DNA of 5,664 bases, from positions 1 to 5,664 of the forward strand of contig JAGASB010000151.1 in the NCBI GenBank assembly GCA_017621955.1, written 5' to 3'. The notes beneath the pieces are model-generated. The model searched no databases, had not been told where the DNA came from, and was given only the letters and a program-made list of their open reading frames with translations. The stretch comes from Clostridia bacterium. Its GTDB lineage: Bacteria > Bacillota_A > Clostridia > Christensenellales > Borkfalkiaceae. This document shows, in pieces, positions 4,347 to 5,664 of the stretch. The translations under genes were made by a program, and so were the position numbers. Every line of letters starts with the position of its first letter. The first letter of the stretch is position 1.

Positions 4347-5664
4347 TTAAAATTTGATTTTTTCTGCAATGTAGTTTTTAAGTTCTGCTATCGGAAGCCT
4401 AATTTGTTCCATTGTATCACGGTCACGGATTGTAACGGCGTTATCTTCAAGCGAGTCAAAGTCAACGGTTATGCAGAATGGAGTACCGATTTCGTCTTGA
4501 CGACGATAACGCTTACCGATTGAACCCGATTCGTCGTAATCGACGGGGAAAGACTTAATAAGGTCTGAATAAATTTCATCCGCCTTTTCAGAAAGTTTCT
4601 TAGAAAGTGGAAGTATTGCAGCCTTAAATGGTGCTAAGGTCGGGTGTAAACGGAGTACCGTTCTAACGTCGTTCTTTTCAGCATCCACCACTTCTTCGTC
4701 GTAAGCGTTACAAAGTACTGCAAGAACCGTTCTTTCTACGCCCAAACTTGGTTCAACAACGTAGGGGATATATCTTTCGTTAGTTTCTTGGTCAAAGTAA
4801 GAAAGGTCTTTGCCCGAAGTATTCTTATGTTGAGTAAGGTCGTAATCAGTTCTATCAGCAACGCCCCAAAGTTCGCCCCAACCGAACGGGAACAAATATT
4901 CAAAGTCGGTGGTCGCTTTTGAGTAGAAACAAAGTTCTTCGGGGTCGTGGTCACGCAGTCTTAATCTTTCTTCTTTAATACCGATAGAGAGTAGCCAATC
5001 ACGGCAGAAACTTCTCCAATATTGGAACCACTCTAGATCAGTTCCAGGTTTACAGAAGAATTCAAGTTCCATTTGTTCAAATTCACGCACACGGAAAATA
5101 AAGTTACCGGGCGTAATTTCGTTACGGAACGATTTACCTATTTGAGCAATACCGAACGGAATTTTCTTTCTAGTAGTTCTTTGAACGTTTACAAAGTTAG
5201 TAAAAATACCCTGAGCCGTTTCGGGACGGAGATAAACGGTATTTTTAGCGTCTTCGGTTACGCCTTGGAAAGTTTTAAACATCAAGTTAAACTGTCTAAT
5301 ATCGGTAAAGTTGTGTTTTTTACAAGTAGGACAGGGGATATTGTGTTCTTCAACGAACGCTTTCATTTCAGCGTGAGAAAAAGCGTCGATAGGCTTATCA
5401 AGGGTAAAGCCCGTTTCAGCACACCAATCTTCTATAAGTTTATCTGCTCTAAAACGTTCGTGGCATTCTTTACAGTCCATCAAAGGGTCTGAAAAGCCTG
5501 CAAGGTGTCCAGACGCTACCCACGTTTGTGGGTTCATAAGTATAGCAGCGTCAAGCCCAACGTTAAGTTTGTTTTCGGTAACGAATTTTTGCCACCAAGC
5601 ACGCTTAATATTGTTTTTAAGTTCAACGCCCAAAGGACCGTAGTCCCAAGTGTTTGCAAGACCG
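4347..5664 (-). CDS. glyS: Glycyl-tRNA synthetase, single-chain type (5' end outside window)
   Basis: This class II synthetase charges tRNA-Gly with glycine using ATP; it is a cytoplasmic homodimer. It is the eukaryote/archaea-like one-chain form, not the two-subunit GlyQ/GlyS form. The frame stays open to the right edge and reads [18 protein letters not shown], a family signature, so a TTG at 5633 is an internal leucine codon and not the start. About 438 residues are visible; I estimate 20-30 N-terminal residues are missing. In visible numbering, two cysteine pairs (C64/C67 in DCKECH and C111/C114 in CPTCKK) look like the zinc-binding insertion. Motif 2 is [10 protein letters not shown] (R180, E182) with the following [10 protein letters not shown] stretch, and motif 3 is PSLGVERTV (R311). 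The anticodon-binding domain fills about 340-438, including [16 protein letters not shown]. No frameshift or missing key residue is seen. Any upstream regulation, such as a T-box, lies outside the window. Confidence 0.97.
   Translation of the reverse strand, partial: GLANTWDYGPLGVELKNNIKRAWWQKFVTENKLNVGLDAAILMNPQTWVASGHLAGFSDPLMDCKECHERFRADKLIEDWCAETGFTLDKPIDAFSHAEMKAFVEEHNIPCPTCKKHNFTDIRQFNLMFKTFQGVTEDAKNTVYLRPETAQGIFTNFVNVQRTTRKKIPFGIAQIGKSFRNEITPGNFIFRVREFEQMELEFFCKPGTDLEWFQYWRSFCRDWLLSIGIKEERLRLRDHDPEELCFYSKATTDFEYLFPFGWGELWGVADRTDYDLTQHKNTSGKDLSYFDQETNERYIPYVVEPSLGVERTVLAVLCNAYDEEVVDAEKNDVRTVLRLHPTLAPFKAAILPLSKKLSEKADEIYSDLIKSFPVDYDESGSIGKRYRRQDEIGTPFCITVDFDSLEDNAVTIRDRDTMEQIRLPIAELKNYIAEKIKF

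Noticed and set aside
4736..5492. Open frames of 72 and 139 codons inside glyS
   Set aside because: They lie within a fully conserved glycyl-tRNA synthetase and have no family features or translation signals.
5631..5633. TTG as the start codon of glyS
   Set aside because: It sits in the middle of the conserved [13 protein letters not shown] signature and the frame continues upstream to the window edge, so it is an internal leucine codon.

Overview
The window looks like a chromosomal segment of a low-GC, anaerobic Firmicute, most likely an uncultured gut-type clostridium. The reasons are AT-rich DNA with textbook sigma-A promoters, strong AGGAG ribosome sites, a rubrerythrin, a single-chain glycyl-tRNA synthetase, an MtaB-HIT gene pair, and a BspA-type leucine-rich-repeat lipoprotein of a style I recall from gut clostridial genomes. 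The lineage is an inference; no rRNA gene is present.

Layout, left to right. The 3' end of mtaB (tRNA methylthiotransferase) is followed 3 bases after its stop by a HIT-family hydrolase; the two form an operon ending at a strong hairpin terminator (784-810). Reading the other way into the same hairpin is a cation diffusion facilitator whose metal-site residues are of the manganese type. Upstream of it on the same strand lies a complete rubrerythrin with a perfect consensus promoter and its own terminator. Next upstream is a 71-residue XRE-type repressor. It is divergent from a 380-residue lipoprotein built from two leucine-rich-repeat modules. After the lipoprotein come a degenerate palindromic repeat and a terminator, then the 3' part of glyS on the minus strand, running off the right edge.

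Housekeeping genes (mtaB, hinT, glyS) flank a centre of stress and surface genes. Rubrerythrin and the transporter plausibly both serve metal and oxidative-stress handling, but a terminator and a separate promoter divide them. The most interesting part is the XRE/lipoprotein pair. The lipoprotein has a perfect TTGACA-17-TATAAT promoter whose whole spacer is an inverted repeat (GTTAGA-5-TCTAAC), with further copies of the half-site towards the repressor gene. This looks like a repressor-controlled switch for a surface protein.

Two genes (the transporter and the XRE regulator) have in-frame stops just upstream of their only usable ATGs and no Shine-Dalgarno sequence, while the other three visible starts have one. 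The candidate promoters predict leaderless or nearly leaderless mRNAs. No intergenic stretch exceeds 300 bases. I saw no tRNA, rRNA, CRISPR array, transposase or riboswitch.
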